Assembly (NCBI RefSeq): GCF_007858185.1
Contig: NZ_VFES01000001.1
Coordinates: 1 to 64,000 of the forward strand
Length of the DNA: 64,000 nucleotides
Direction of reading: 5' to 3'
Origin: Pseudomonas grimontii
Lineage (GTDB): Bacteria > Pseudomonadota > Gammaproteobacteria > Pseudomonadales > Pseudomonadaceae
Shown here: one piece after another, positions 1 through 8,942 of the stretch
Layout of the letters: the number at the start of each line of letters is the position of its first letter
Position numbering within the stretch: position 1 is the stretch's first letter
The notes under the pieces: model-generated
Told to the model about the DNA's origin: nothing
Database searches by the model: none
The model's input: only the letters and a program-made list of their open reading frames with translations
Made by a program: the position numbers and the translations under genes

Positions 1-116
1 TTGACGACCATAGAGCATTGGAACCACCTGATCCCATCCCGAACTCAGTAGTGAAACGATGCATCGCCGATGGTAGTGTGGGGTTTCCCCATGTGAGAGT
101 AGGTCATCGTCAAGAT
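1..116 (+). rRNA. rrf: 5S ribosomal RNA (5' end cut by window edge)
   Basis: The sequence matches the Pseudomonas 5S consensus almost throughout: the central GGAACCACCTGATCCCAT block, ACGATGCATCGCC, and the closing stem in which TTGACGA at the 5' end pairs with TCGTCAA near 107-113. About three bases of the usual 5' end lie outside the window. A strong intrinsic terminator follows, so this is the end of an rRNA operon. Confidence 0.95.
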
Positions 117-125
117 TAAATTCCG

Positions 126-160
126 AAACCCCATTTGCGAAAGCAGATGGGGTTTTGTTT
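126..160 (+). terminator. Rho-independent terminator of the rRNA operon
   Basis: A GC-rich stem, CCCCATTTGC pairing with GCAGATGGGG (one G-T pair) around a GAAA tetraloop, is followed by TTTTGTTTT. It lies about 10 bases after the 5S gene. Confidence 0.9.
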
Positions 161-267
161 TGCTCGGTCGAAAAGTGCAGAAAGAGGCACGACAAATTTG
201 CACAGTTATTTCTGAACCAGACCACTAGAATAGGTACCTAACCTTTTTTAGAGTCAGAGCCCTATCT

Positions 268-927
268 ATGCCGGATCCGGTTGATACCCTTGAGGTGTCG
301 GATTTATCACTGGACAACCTCGTGGCATGCCATGAGTGCGACTTGCTGATGCGCAAACCCGTGCTCGCCCTCGGTGAAAAAGCCCAATGCCCGCGTTGCG
401 GTTATGAGCTGTACGCTCACCGCCATAATGTTGTGGAGCGCAGCCTCGCCCTGGTATTCGCCGCGCTGTTGCTGTACATCCCCGCGAACTTTCTGCCCAT
501 CATGCAGCTCAATCTACTCGGGCAGTCCTCAGAAGACACCGTGTGGAGTGGCGTAGTCGGCCTGTTCGATACTGGTATGCAAGGTGTCGCCGCCGTGGTG
601 TTCCTGTGCAGCATGGGTATTCCGCTGCTTAAGTTGCTTTGCCAACTGGCGGTGCTGCTCAGTATTCGTTGGAAGATCGGCCGTAGTTACGGCCTGCTGC
701 TGTACCGCATCTACCACCATATGAAAGATTGGGGAATGTTGGAGGTCTACTTGATGGGCGTACTGGTGGCGATCGTGAAACTCGCCGACATGGCCTCAAT
801 CACGATTGGCCTGGGTCTGGTCTGCTTCGTCAGTCTACTAATGGTTCAGGTTCTGCTTGAGGTGGTGATGTCGCCGCACCAGATCTGGCAAGCGCTGTCA
901 GGAGAGGATGAGCATGCGGGCGATTGA
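268..927 (+). CDS. PqiA/LetA-family inner-membrane protein, first half-length copy
   Basis: This 219-residue protein matches one PqiA domain: a cytoplasmic zinc ribbon (C21-x2-C24 and C41-x2-C44) followed by four hydrophobic segments, with the family motif YIPANFLPIM near residue 70. In E. coli, PqiA and LetA are single proteins of about 420 residues carrying two such domains. Here each domain has its own gene, and this is the first. Family knowledge: these proteins are inner-membrane partners of MCE tunnel proteins that move lipids between the membranes. Its end overlaps the next gene by 20 bases, so translation is probably coupled. No strong ribosome-binding site is visible before the ATG. 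Confidence 0.85.
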   Translation: MPDPVDTLEVSDLSLDNLVACHECDLLMRKPVLALGEKAQCPRCGYELYAHRHNVVERSLALVFAALLLYIPANFLPIMQLNLLGQSSEDTVWSGVVGLFDTGMQGVAAVVFLCSMGIPLLKLLCQLAVLLSIRWKIGRSYGLLLYRIYHHMKDWGMLEVYLMGVLVAIVKLADMASITIGLGLVCFVSLLMVQVLLEVVMSPHQIWQALSGEDEHAGD

Positions 928-1537
928 TGCAGGCATTCTGATTTGTACCGAATGTCACGAGTTGAACAGGCAGGAAGCCGATACCGATGAGCAGATCTGC
1001 ACCCGTTGTGGTGCGTTGATCCATGCCCGTCGTCCCAATAGCCTCGCACGTACCTGGGCTTTGCTGATCACCGCAGCGATTTTATATATCCCTGCCAATC
1101 TGTTGCCGATCATGACCATTAACTCCCTCGGCCAGGGGGATCCCAGCACCATCATGGCAGGCGTGATCCAACTGGTGCAGCACGGTATGTTTCCCATCGC
1201 CGCCGTGGTATTTATCGCCAGCATCCTGGTGCCGACATTCAAGCTGGTAGGCATCGGCCTGCTACTTTTTTCGGTGCAGCGCCACCAACCGCTTTCCGCG
1301 CAACAACGCATTGTGATGTACCGCTTTATTGAATTCATTGGACGCTGGTCCATGTTGGATATCTTCGTGATCGCCATACTGGTGGCGGTCGTAAACTTTG
1401 GACGGCTTGCCAGTGTCGAGGCCAACCTTGGCGCTGCGGCGTTCGCCAGTGTGGTGATTTTGACGATGCTTGCCGCTGTAACTTTTGATCCCCGACTGAT
1501 TTGGGATAACACGGAGTCGGACGACGACCATGAGTGA
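908..1537 (+). CDS. PqiA/LetA-family inner-membrane protein, second half-length copy
   Basis: This 209-residue protein repeats the architecture of its upstream neighbour: an N-terminal CxxC...CxxC zinc ribbon (CTECHEL and CTRCGAL) and four membrane segments, including YIPANLLPIM. It corresponds to the C-terminal half of the usual double-domain PqiA/LetA. GAGAGG lies just before the overlapping start region; ATG at 908 is used, and ATG at 914 is an alternative. The 3' end overlaps the MCE gene by 8 bases, so the three genes form one tightly coupled operon. I infer that the two half proteins assemble into one LetA-like complex. Confidence 0.85.
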   Translation: MSMRAIDAGILICTECHELNRQEADTDEQICTRCGALIHARRPNSLARTWALLITAAILYIPANLLPIMTINSLGQGDPSTIMAGVIQLVQHGMFPIAAVVFIASILVPTFKLVGIGLLLFSVQRHQPLSAQQRIVMYRFIEFIGRWSMLDIFVIAILVAVVNFGRLASVEANLGAAAFASVVILTMLAAVTFDPRLIWDNTESDDDHE

Positions 1538-3833
1538 TTTGCCAAAAGCTAAAACCCGCCCGGCCTCCAACTGGTCGGCCATTTGGGTGTTGCCCCTGAT
1601 TGCCCTGATCATCGGGGGTTGGTTGGGGTGGCGTGCCTATTCCCAGCAGGGTATTGAGATCCAGGTGCGCTTTGAAAGCGGCGAAGGCATCCAGGCCAAC
1701 AAAACCGAAGTGGTCTACAAAGGCATGTCCGTGGGTAAGGTCAAGACTCTTGCCCTTGACGACGAAGGCAATAATCGCGGGGTGATTGCCACCATCGAGA
1801 TGAACAAGGATGTCGAGCAATACCTCAAGACCAACACTCGCTTCTGGCTGGTCAAGCCCAGTGTCAGCCTTGCCGGTATCACCGGCCTGGAAACCTTGGT
1901 CTCGGGTAACTACATCGCCGCCAGCCCAGGTGACGGTGAGCCCACACGCAAATTCAAGGCACTCTCCGAAGAGCCGCCTTTGTCCGACGCCAAGCCTGGC
2001 TTGCACCTGACCATCAAGGCCGACCGCCTCGGCTCGCTCAACCGTGGCAGCCCGGTGTTCTATAAGCAGATACAGGTTGGCCAGGTCAAAAGCTACTTGC
2101 TCTCCGAGGACCAAAGCACCGTTGAGATCAAGGTGTACATCGAGCCGACCTACGCCAACCTCGTACGCAAACACACCCGTTTCTGGAACGCCAGCGGCAT
2201 CAGCATCGATGCCAATCTGTCTGGAGTGAAGGTGCGCAGCGAGTCCCTCTCCAGTATCGTCGCCGGCGGCATTGCCTTCGCCACGCCGGAGAATCGCAAG
2301 GACAGCCCGCCGACCGATCCGAGCCTGCCCTTCCGCCTGTACGAAGATTTTGACGCTGCCGCTGCCGGTATCAAGGCCAAGGTCAAGCTCACTGACTTCG
2401 AAGGCCTGCAGGCTGGGCGTACACCGGTGATGTACAAAGGCATTCAGGTTGGCAGCCTGAAAACCTTGAAGATTGACCCGGACCTGTCCAGCGCCAACGC
2501 CGAGTTGACCCTCGACCCACTGGCCGAAGACTACCTGGTTCAGGACACTCAGTTCTGGGTCGTCAAACCTTCTATCTCGCTGGCCGGTATTACCGGCCTG
2601 GAAGCTCTGGTCAAAGGTAATTACATCGCCATTCGCCCTGGTGACAAAGGCAGCGCCCCGCAACGCGAATTCGTCGCCCGTGCCAAGGCGCCGCCGCTGG
2701 ACCTGCGTTCCCCAGGCCTGCACATGGTCTTATTTACCGACAACCTCGGCTCCCTGGATGTCGGCAGCCCGATCCTCTACAAGCAGGTCAAGGTCGGTTC
2801 GGTGCAGAGCTACCAGTTCTCGCGCAAGAACAAGCAACTGGTGATCGGCGTTCATATCGAGAAGGAATACGAAAACCTGGTTAACGGCTCGACGCGCTTC
2901 TGGAATGCCAGCGGCGTCACCCTGACCGGCGGCCTCACCGGTGGTATCCAGGTGAAGAGTGAATCCCTGGCCAGCCTGATGGCCGGCGGTATTGCCTTCG
3001 AAACGCCGCAGCCGAACGTACCGCTGAAAAAGCGCATCCCACGTTTCCGCTTGTTTGCCGACCGTGAGGCTGCCAATCAGCATGGCACCCTGGTGACCAT
3101 CAAGGTCGACCGTGCTGATGGTATGCGTCCAGGCACACCGGTACGTTTCAAAGGCCTGGATGTGGGCAAGATCGAGAGTGTAGACCTCAGTGCCGATATG
3201 CAATCGGTGTTGCTCAGCGCGCGTATTACCCAAGTAGCGGACCGCATCGCGCGCGTCGGCAGCCAGTTCTGGGTGGTCAAGCCAGAGCTCGGGCTGATGA
3301 AAACCTCCAACCTGGAAACCCTGGTCACCGGGCAATACATCGAGGTGCAGCCGGCCGCTAAAAATGCCGGCCCGCAGAAGAGTTTCGTCGCGCTGGACCA
3401 GCCCCCTGAAGCTGTCCGTCAAGAAGCGGGCCTGAGCCTGACACTCAGCGCCGCACGCCGTGGCTCGCTGAAGGAAGGTGTACCGGTGACCTACCGTGAA
3501 GTCACCGTGGGCAAGGTTACCGGCTACGAGTTAGGCCAGACCGCTGACCGCGTGCTGATCCACATCCTGATCGAACCCAAATACGCGCCGCTGGTACGCA
3601 GTGGCAGCCGCTTCTGGAACACCAGCGGTTTCGGCCTCGACTTCGGCTTGTTCAAGGGCGCGACGGTGCGTACCGAGTCCCTGGAGACGCTGGTGGCCGG
3701 CGGTATCGCATTTGCCACGCCAGATGGCGAGCGTATGGGGAACACCGCGCGGCCGCAGCAAACCTTCCCGCTGTTCGACAAATTCGAAGAAGAATGGCTG
3801 ACCTGGGCGCCTAAAATCCCACTCGGTAAATAG
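1530..3833 (+). CDS. MCE-family lipid transport tunnel protein (PqiB/LetB type), six MCE domains
   Basis: This 767-residue protein has an N-terminal membrane anchor (about residues 16-36) and then six MCE repeats. They begin near residues 45, 160, 275, 390, 510 and 630, and are recognised by recurring segments such as TEVVYKGMSVGKV, SPVFYKQIQVGQV and TPVRFKGLDVGKI. E. coli PqiB has three MCE domains and LetB has seven. The six domains, together with the lack of a pqiC lipoprotein gene, make this operon look more LetAB-like than PqiABC-like. Family knowledge: stacked MCE hexamer rings form a periplasm-spanning tunnel for phospholipids. The usual database name, paraquat-inducible protein B, says little about function. 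Confidence 0.88.
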   Translation: MSDLPKAKTRPASNWSAIWVLPLIALIIGGWLGWRAYSQQGIEIQVRFESGEGIQANKTEVVYKGMSVGKVKTLALDDEGNNRGVIATIEMNKDVEQYLKTNTRFWLVKPSVSLAGITGLETLVSGNYIAASPGDGEPTRKFKALSEEPPLSDAKPGLHLTIKADRLGSLNRGSPVFYKQIQVGQVKSYLLSEDQSTVEIKVYIEPTYANLVRKHTRFWNASGISIDANLSGVKVRSESLSSIVAGGIAFATPENRKDSPPTDPSLPFRLYEDFDAAAAGIKAKVKLTDFEGLQAGRTPVMYKGIQVGSLKTLKIDPDLSSANAELTLDPLAEDYLVQDTQFWVVKPSISLAGITGLEALVKGNYIAIRPGDKGSAPQREFVARAKAPPLDLRSPGLHMVLFTDNLGSLDVGSPILYKQVKVGSVQSYQFSRKNKQLVIGVHIEKEYENLVNGSTRFWNASGVTLTGGLTGGIQVKSESLASLMAGGIAFETPQPNVPLKKRIPRFRLFADREAANQHGTLVTIKVDRADGMRPGTPVRFKGLDVGKIESVDLSADMQSVLLSARITQVADRIARVGSQFWVVKPELGLMKTSNLETLVTGQYIEVQPAAKNAGPQKSFVALDQPPEAVRQEAGLSLTLSAARRGSLKEGVPVTYREVTVGKVTGYELGQTADRVLIHILIEPKYAPLVRSGSRFWNTSGFGLDFGLFKGATVRTESLETLVAGGIAFATPDGERMGNTARPQQTFPLFDKFEEEWLTWAPKIPLGK

Positions 3834-3868
3834 ACCGAGGCCCACATTTTAAATGTGTTCACAAATCC

Positions 3869-3899
3869 AATGTGGGAGGGGGCTTGCCCCCGATAGGGC
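3869..3899. repeat. REP-type palindromic repeat
   Basis: ATGTGGGAGGGGGC-TT-GCCCCCGAT is the imperfect form of the palindrome that is perfect at 10183-10212. The shared core GTGGGAGGGGGC and the location between a gene end and a convergent gene end fit the REP elements of fluorescent pseudomonads. Confidence 0.7.
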
Positions 3900-3927
3900 C
3901 GTCAAAAACACCGCAAAACCCCAGCCC

Positions 3928-3965
3928 AAAAAAAGGCCGCGATCCATCCGATCGCGGCCTTTTTA
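3928..3965. terminator. Bidirectional intrinsic terminator between the MCE operon and mksB
   Basis: The stem GGCCGCGATC/GATCGCGGCC with a 5-base loop is flanked by a run of A on the left and a run of T on the right. It can therefore stop transcription from both converging operons. Confidence 0.85.
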
Positions 3966-3982
3966 CATTTCAGCGCAAAGCG

Positions 3983-6823
3983 TCAGACCTCATCCAACTC
4001 CGGCTCATCCGCCTGCACATTCACCGTTGCCTTCACCACATCGTGGCGGCGGATGTACTTCCAGTCCGCCTCATCGATGTAGATCCCGTTCGGCCCGCTG
4101 CCGCCTTCCAGGTCGATTGCCACCTGGGCAGACACCTGCGGCTTCACACTCGCCAGGATCGGCACGAAGCCCAGTTGCAAGCTGGTTTCCAGCAGCGCTG
4201 CCTGGTTCTTCTCATCGATATCCGCCGCCTCGTCGAGGTAGTACGGCAGACGCACGCGGCCGGCCTGGTCGCGGTCCATCAAGTGCAGCAACAAGTACAT
4301 GTTGGTCAGCGCCTTGATGGTCATGGTGGTGCCGTTGGACGCCGCACCGTCGATGTCGGTGTGGATCACCGGCTGACCGTGTACCTTGGTGATCTCGAAA
4401 GCCAGCTCGAACAGATCCTTGAGGCCCAACTGGTTATGGTTGGCGGCCACCAGGCGGGCCAGGTATTCCTTGGCCTCTTCGTTCTTGTTGTCCTGCTCGG
4501 CACTTTGGCTGAGGTCGAACACCGACAGGGTTTCGCCTTCTTCGTACTGGCCAGCACTGTGGATGATCTGGTCGATATGCTTGAGGGCTTCCTTGTTCGG
4601 CGCGAGCACGATGCGGAAGCTCTGCAGGTTGGACACCTGACGCTTGTTGATCTCGCGGTTGAACAGCGCCAACTGGTGTTCCAGGCTGTCGTAGTCGCTG
4701 CGGATATTGCGCAGGGTCCGCGCAATGTCAGTGACCGCCGCACGGCGTGCCTTGCCCAGTGTCAGTGCCTCATCAGTACGGTGCGCATAGGCGTTGATCA
4801 ACAATTGCAGGCGACGCTCTACGTCATCCTCGCTGTCGAACTTGGCCACGCCCTTGAGGCGCACCTGAGCGTACAGTGCCTCGATCTGGCCATCGGCACG
4901 CAGCAAGCCCTGCCAGCTGTCCTGATAGTCATTGAGCAGCGGCAGCAGGTTGTCCATGGAGTCATCGACCGGGTCCATGAACGGCGTGCCGAATGGCAGG
5001 TCCGCCGGCAACAGTTGGCGACGGCGCAAGGCGTCATCCAACGTGCGTTGCTTGGCTTCCATATCGCCGATCTGCCGGCCTACCAGTTGCAGCTTGGCGG
5101 ACAGTTGCTGGACGCGTTCGGTAAAGGCGTCACTGGAACGCTTCAACTCATCCTGGGCTGCTTCCATCTGCGCCAGGTTTTCCAGTTTTTCGCCTTCCTC
5201 TGCACTCAGGGTTTGCGCGCGGCGGAAGTCTTCCAGAGCCTTTTGCGCGTCGAGCACCTGCTGGTACAGCGCTTCGGTCTGGGTCTTGCTCGCAGCGCGG
5301 TCAGAGGCCACGGCTTGCTGGGTTTTCAGTTGCTTGAGTTCTTTTTCCAGGCGCTCTTTCTGGTCGCGCAAGGCCGCGCGATCCGCCAGGGCCTGCAACG
5401 CCGGTGGTTCGATGTGCGAGATGTCGATGGACAGCCCCGGCACTTCAAAGCGCTCGCCCTTGAAGCCATCCAGGATCTGCTCCAGGGATTTGACCCACTG
5501 GCCGTCCTCGTCCAGCGTGATGCCGTGCTCACCCAGCGGCAGGCTGAACAACGAGCTGTTGAACAGGCGCATCAGGCGCTCGACATCCTGCTGCGAAAAC
5601 TCTTCGCGCAGTTTGGCGTAGCTGTTGTTATCCGCGTGATCAAGCTGCTGCTTGACCGACTTCAAGCGTTTTTCCAGGTCGCGCAGACGCTCGTCCAAAT
5701 CCTCGGCGCTGAACTGCCGCGACTGCGCCAGGGCGCCCGCCAGTTCATCGTGAGCGTCCTTGGCCGCCAGCAGTTGCTGCTCCAGCACCTTGACGTCATC
5801 CACCAGGGCAAAGCGATGCTTGAGCACCGACAGCTCGCCCAGCCAACGCTGGATACCGCTGATTTCACGCTCCAGGCGCATCAACTCCTGGGTGCCGCCA
5901 CGCTGGTCGTTCTGCAGCGCGTCCTGCTCGTTGCGGTAGTGCTCGGCCTGGATGGTCAGTTCTTCCTTGCGCGCACTGGCGTAGTCCGACCAAGTGCCCA
6001 GCAGCGAGTCCAGCAGCGGCGACAGGCGATGCAGTTTGCCGCGCAGGGCGTCGCGCTGCCGAACGCCATTGGCCAAGGCTTCGACCAGCGGGCCGGCAGC
6101 GACCAGGGAGTTATAGTCCTGCTCCATGCGTCGCACATCGCGGAAGGCTTCTTCGCATGCGGCAATGTAATCGACGCTGCCAGAACGCAGGCTGTGTTCG
6201 AACGCATCGAGGAACAGCTGCTTGAGCTTGGCAGCGGTGATTTCGCGCATGTGCAACAGGTTGATAAACAGCGCGCGGAAGGTCTTCAGGCTCTGTTCGC
6301 TGGTGGAGCGCAGCGGGATCAGGGTCAGGTCCAGCGGGATCGACGTGTGACCGCCCACTAGCAAACGCCGCAGTTCATCCGGCTTGAGTTCGTAGGCTTT
6401 CAGGCCCTCGCGCTCAAGGTTGGTGAACAGCTCTTTCTGGCGCAGGCAGGTGTCGTTTTTCTGGTAATGGGCCAGGTCCAGCTTGCCGGCATAGGCAAAG
6501 AACTGGTGACCAAAACCGCCGCCCGGACCGCGCCCGACCACGCCGATTACGTGCGGGCCGTGGGGCAGGGAGACTTCCACCAGGATGTAGCTGGTGTCGG
6601 TGGCAAAGTAGAAGCGCCGCGATTGCTCCAGGGTGTATTTGCCGAAACTCATGTCCGACATGCGCGCGAGGATCGGGAACTGCAAGGCGTTGATCGACGC
6701 GGATTTACCCAGGTTGTTGGCGCCATACACCGACAGCGGTTCTTCCAGCGGGAACAAACCCAGGCTGTAACCGGCGGTGTTCAATAGCGCGAAGCGGCGG
6801 ATGCCGTAGCGTTCCTTACTCAT
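3983..6823 (-). CDS. mksB: Condensin MksB, SMC-like ATPase
   Basis: This 946-residue SMC-like ATPase has Walker A GANNLGKS at residues 34-41. Long coiled-coil stretches rich in E, Q, L and K fill about residues 290-720, and a C-terminal head carries the Walker B-like YYLDEAADIDE. It is the last gene of mksF-mksE-mksB; the preceding mksE stop overlaps its start by 4 bases. Family knowledge: MksBEF is an alternative condensin that helps chromosome organisation and segregation in Pseudomonas. No MksG/JetD TOPRIM nuclease gene adjoins it, so this is the chromosomal form rather than the Wadjet plasmid-defence form. Confidence 0.9.
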   Translation of the reverse strand: MSKERYGIRRFALLNTAGYSLGLFPLEEPLSVYGANNLGKSASINALQFPILARMSDMSFGKYTLEQSRRFYFATDTSYILVEVSLPHGPHVIGVVGRGPGGGFGHQFFAYAGKLDLAHYQKNDTCLRQKELFTNLEREGLKAYELKPDELRRLLVGGHTSIPLDLTLIPLRSTSEQSLKTFRALFINLLHMREITAAKLKQLFLDAFEHSLRSGSVDYIAACEEAFRDVRRMEQDYNSLVAAGPLVEALANGVRQRDALRGKLHRLSPLLDSLLGTWSDYASARKEELTIQAEHYRNEQDALQNDQRGGTQELMRLEREISGIQRWLGELSVLKHRFALVDDVKVLEQQLLAAKDAHDELAGALAQSRQFSAEDLDERLRDLEKRLKSVKQQLDHADNNSYAKLREEFSQQDVERLMRLFNSSLFSLPLGEHGITLDEDGQWVKSLEQILDGFKGERFEVPGLSIDISHIEPPALQALADRAALRDQKERLEKELKQLKTQQAVASDRAASKTQTEALYQQVLDAQKALEDFRRAQTLSAEEGEKLENLAQMEAAQDELKRSSDAFTERVQQLSAKLQLVGRQIGDMEAKQRTLDDALRRRQLLPADLPFGTPFMDPVDDSMDNLLPLLNDYQDSWQGLLRADGQIEALYAQVRLKGVAKFDSEDDVERRLQLLINAYAHRTDEALTLGKARRAAVTDIARTLRNIRSDYDSLEHQLALFNREINKRQVSNLQSFRIVLAPNKEALKHIDQIIHSAGQYEEGETLSVFDLSQSAEQDNKNEEAKEYLARLVAANHNQLGLKDLFELAFEITKVHGQPVIHTDIDGAASNGTTMTIKALTNMYLLLHLMDRDQAGRVRLPYYLDEAADIDEKNQAALLETSLQLGFVPILASVKPQVSAQVAIDLEGGSGPNGIYIDEADWKYIRRHDVVKATVNVQADEPELDEV

Positions 6824-7527
6824 GCGTCGGTCTCCTGTTCTTCGGCAATGGCGCGGGCCAGGGCGTCTTCTTCGCTTTCTTGCGCGAAGTCACTCAAGTC
6901 CAGTGGGTCATCGGTCTTCAGCAATTTTTCATCGCTGTCTTCGTCGATGATCACTGGCGCAGGCAACGGCAACACGCTGTGCACGCTGGCGGCGAGGTCA
7001 CGGTCCTGCTGCACCGACAGGCACACGTCGAGGAAGCGGTGCATCGGTGGCAGGAAGCGATAGATGCCGTTGTCTTCGCTGGCAAAACCCAGTTGGGTCA
7101 TGCGGCGCATGATTTTTTCTTCGAGTTCTTCCTGGGTCTGTACTTCGGCCTGGATAAACAGGTCGCGATACTTTTCCAGCAGGGACGGCAGTTCATCACG
7201 GCCGAGGCTGCCTCCGTCGAGAACGGCGATCGGGTCGCGGCCCTGGTCGGCCAGGTGCTCGACAATGATGAAGGTGAACAGCGCCAGGCGCTGGGCGGTC
7301 TTGTTGACCTGGGCGCTGGCAATCGCGGAGTCCGGCACGAAGTAGTAGAAGCCACGGGTATCGCACACCAGCTCAAAGCCCAGGGCCTTGAACAGCGTGC
7401 GGTACTGGTCCTGGAAGTTCGACAGCTGTGCGTACAACTCGGGGTCGCGGCGGCTGACGTGGTAACCCTTGAACAGCTCGCGAAAGATCGGCGCCAGCTG
7501 GGACAGTTCGGATAGATCAAGATGCAT
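6820..7527 (-). CDS. mksE: Condensin subunit MksE
   Basis: I place the start at the ATG at 7527 (MHLDLSELSQ), giving 235 residues. The open frame extends further upstream but lies inside mksF. The N-terminal part is a compact helical/winged-helix region (ELFKGYHVSRRDPELY), and the C-terminus is very acidic (residues about 200-235, many E and D). Family knowledge: MksE binds the kleisin MksF and regulates the MksB ATPase. The start overlaps the end of mksF by 11 bases and the end overlaps mksB by 4, so the subunits should be made together in fixed ratio. Confidence 0.85.
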   Translation of the reverse strand: MHLDLSELSQLAPIFRELFKGYHVSRRDPELYAQLSNFQDQYRTLFKALGFELVCDTRGFYYFVPDSAIASAQVNKTAQRLALFTFIIVEHLADQGRDPIAVLDGGSLGRDELPSLLEKYRDLFIQAEVQTQEELEEKIMRRMTQLGFASEDNGIYRFLPPMHRFLDVCLSVQQDRDLAASVHSVLPLPAPVIIDEDSDEKLLKTDDPLDLSDFAQESEEDALARAIAEEQETDA

Positions 7528-8794
7528 AAGGTGTACTCGCAGGATGCTCGGCGGCGTCGGTGCCGGCCGGGAGCAGGGCGAATGAGCGCAGGCTGACCTG
7601 GTGCTCGTGTGTGTGGTAGTCGCGGCGTTCCAGGCGCTCGCGCTTGAAGCGTTTTTCGCGCGAGAGCCGCGAGAACCAGTACAGCAATTCGTCGGTGGCA
7701 CCGTCCGGCTCCTGCTCCAGCAGCCAGGTCATCAGGTCCGGCATCGGCAGTGCGTCTTCGCAGCGCTCGAGCATTTCCTTGACTGTACGCGGCGCGCGCT
7801 GGGCTTCGCCCTTGTGGGATTTGTGCGCCTTGGGGAACCGTGCCGGTTTCGGCTCGAAGTTCGCCAGCGCATACACATAGGCCTCGACCTGGCTGGCACT
7901 GCCCAGGAAGGTGCTTTGCGGCCGGGTAAACATCGGCATCGCCGCCTGCGGCACCGCGTCCAGGCCTTTACGGCGGATGGCCGAGAGCGCCAGCGCCGCG
8001 CCGCGGGTCACGGCATTGTGCCGACGCGCTTCTTCGCGCAGCGGCAACAGCAGTTCGCGGGCATGACGCAACGTCAGTTGGGCGCTGGTCTGCATTTCGA
8101 GGATGCGCGCGTGGGTGCGCAGCAGCATGTCATCGTCCACCAGGTGGCCGAGACGCTGTTGCTCGGTGAGCATGCGCAACAGTACGTTTTCCACCTTGCG
8201 CACGCCTTGTTCGAAGGCGCCGTCGGCGTTCACCAGTTGGATCATTGGTTCGACGTACTCGTCCCAGGTCGCCAGGACTTCGGCGTAACGCTGGCGCAAC
8301 GGGATCTGCCGGTCGCTGGTCTTGGCGCGGTCGGCCACGGCCGCGAGGGCCTGTTCGTCGTTGGCGAGTTTTTTCAGTACGTCGCGTACGCGCATATCGA
8401 GCAGGCGCAGCTGGCGGGCCAGGTCGTGGCCATCACGGATGTCGAAGGCGTCCTGGATATAACCGGCCAGGCGCTCCAGATGGCGCAGGTAGGCCTCGAT
8501 TTCCAGGCACAGGCCAAGCCGGTGCTCCTTGCGAAGATAAGCCAGGAAGTCGTGGATCTGCGCGTTGAGCTCGAAACGGTTGGGGCTCTTGGCGACAGGC
8601 ACCAGGATGTCCAGGCGAATCCACACGTCCAGCAGGCTGGTGATGTCCTGGGGCGTGCTGTCCAGTTGTTGGGCGGCCAGTTGTGTGCGCAGCTCGCTCA
8701 GGCTCAGGGTGCCTTGGTCGAAGTGTTCGCACAGAGGCTCAAGTAAGGCCCAGTGTTCGGCGAGGGCGCGCAGGACGCGCTTGGGTTCGATCAT
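7517..8794 (-). CDS. mksF: Condensin kleisin subunit MksF
   Basis: This 425-residue protein, almost all helical, is the first gene of the mks operon and begins MIEPKRVLRALAEHW. Its size, position and N-terminal winged-helix-like segment (residues 1-75) fit MksF, the kleisin that bridges the two MksB heads and recruits MksE. A basic linker near residue 330 (KAHKSHKGEAQR) precedes the C-terminal region. The promoter must lie in the 148-base gap shared with divergent holD; I see no convincing core promoter there. Confidence 0.85.
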   Translation of the reverse strand: MIEPKRVLRALAEHWALLEPLCEHFDQGTLSLSELRTQLAAQQLDSTPQDITSLLDVWIRLDILVPVAKSPNRFELNAQIHDFLAYLRKEHRLGLCLEIEAYLRHLERLAGYIQDAFDIRDGHDLARQLRLLDMRVRDVLKKLANDEQALAAVADRAKTSDRQIPLRQRYAEVLATWDEYVEPMIQLVNADGAFEQGVRKVENVLLRMLTEQQRLGHLVDDDMLLRTHARILEMQTSAQLTLRHARELLLPLREEARRHNAVTRGAALALSAIRRKGLDAVPQAAMPMFTRPQSTFLGSASQVEAYVYALANFEPKPARFPKAHKSHKGEAQRAPRTVKEMLERCEDALPMPDLMTWLLEQEPDGATDELLYWFSRLSREKRFKRERLERRDYHTHEHQVSLRSFALLPAGTDAAEHPASTPYAS

Positions 8795-8942
8795 GGGAAT
8801 GGCCGGCTGGTTGGCGATTAAAAGTCGCGATTGTACTGCATCAGGCGCGGGATTTATCCACAGCCGGTCAGTGCACAGTGGGCGATTGTTACCGAACAGC
8901 GGTAGAATCCCCGCTCTTTACTTATCCACAAGTGGCCGAGCT

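Noticed and set aside
1335..2723. 462-codon open frame on the minus strand
   Set aside because: Antisense to the MCE-protein gene; a reading-frame shadow caused by high GC at third positions.
268..3833. Superoxide/paraquat-response operon, from the family name
   Set aside because: The name reflects induction in E. coli; the domains are those of lipid-transport proteins and no SoxR/SoxS site was found.
3872..6361. 829-codon open frame on the plus strand
   Set aside because: It lies entirely antisense to mksB, has the His/Gln/Arg-rich composition of a mirror frame of a GC-rich gene, and matches no domain.
3983..8794. Wadjet-type plasmid defence system
   Set aside because: The JetD/MksG nuclease gene is absent and the surroundings are core genes, so this is ordinary MksBEF.
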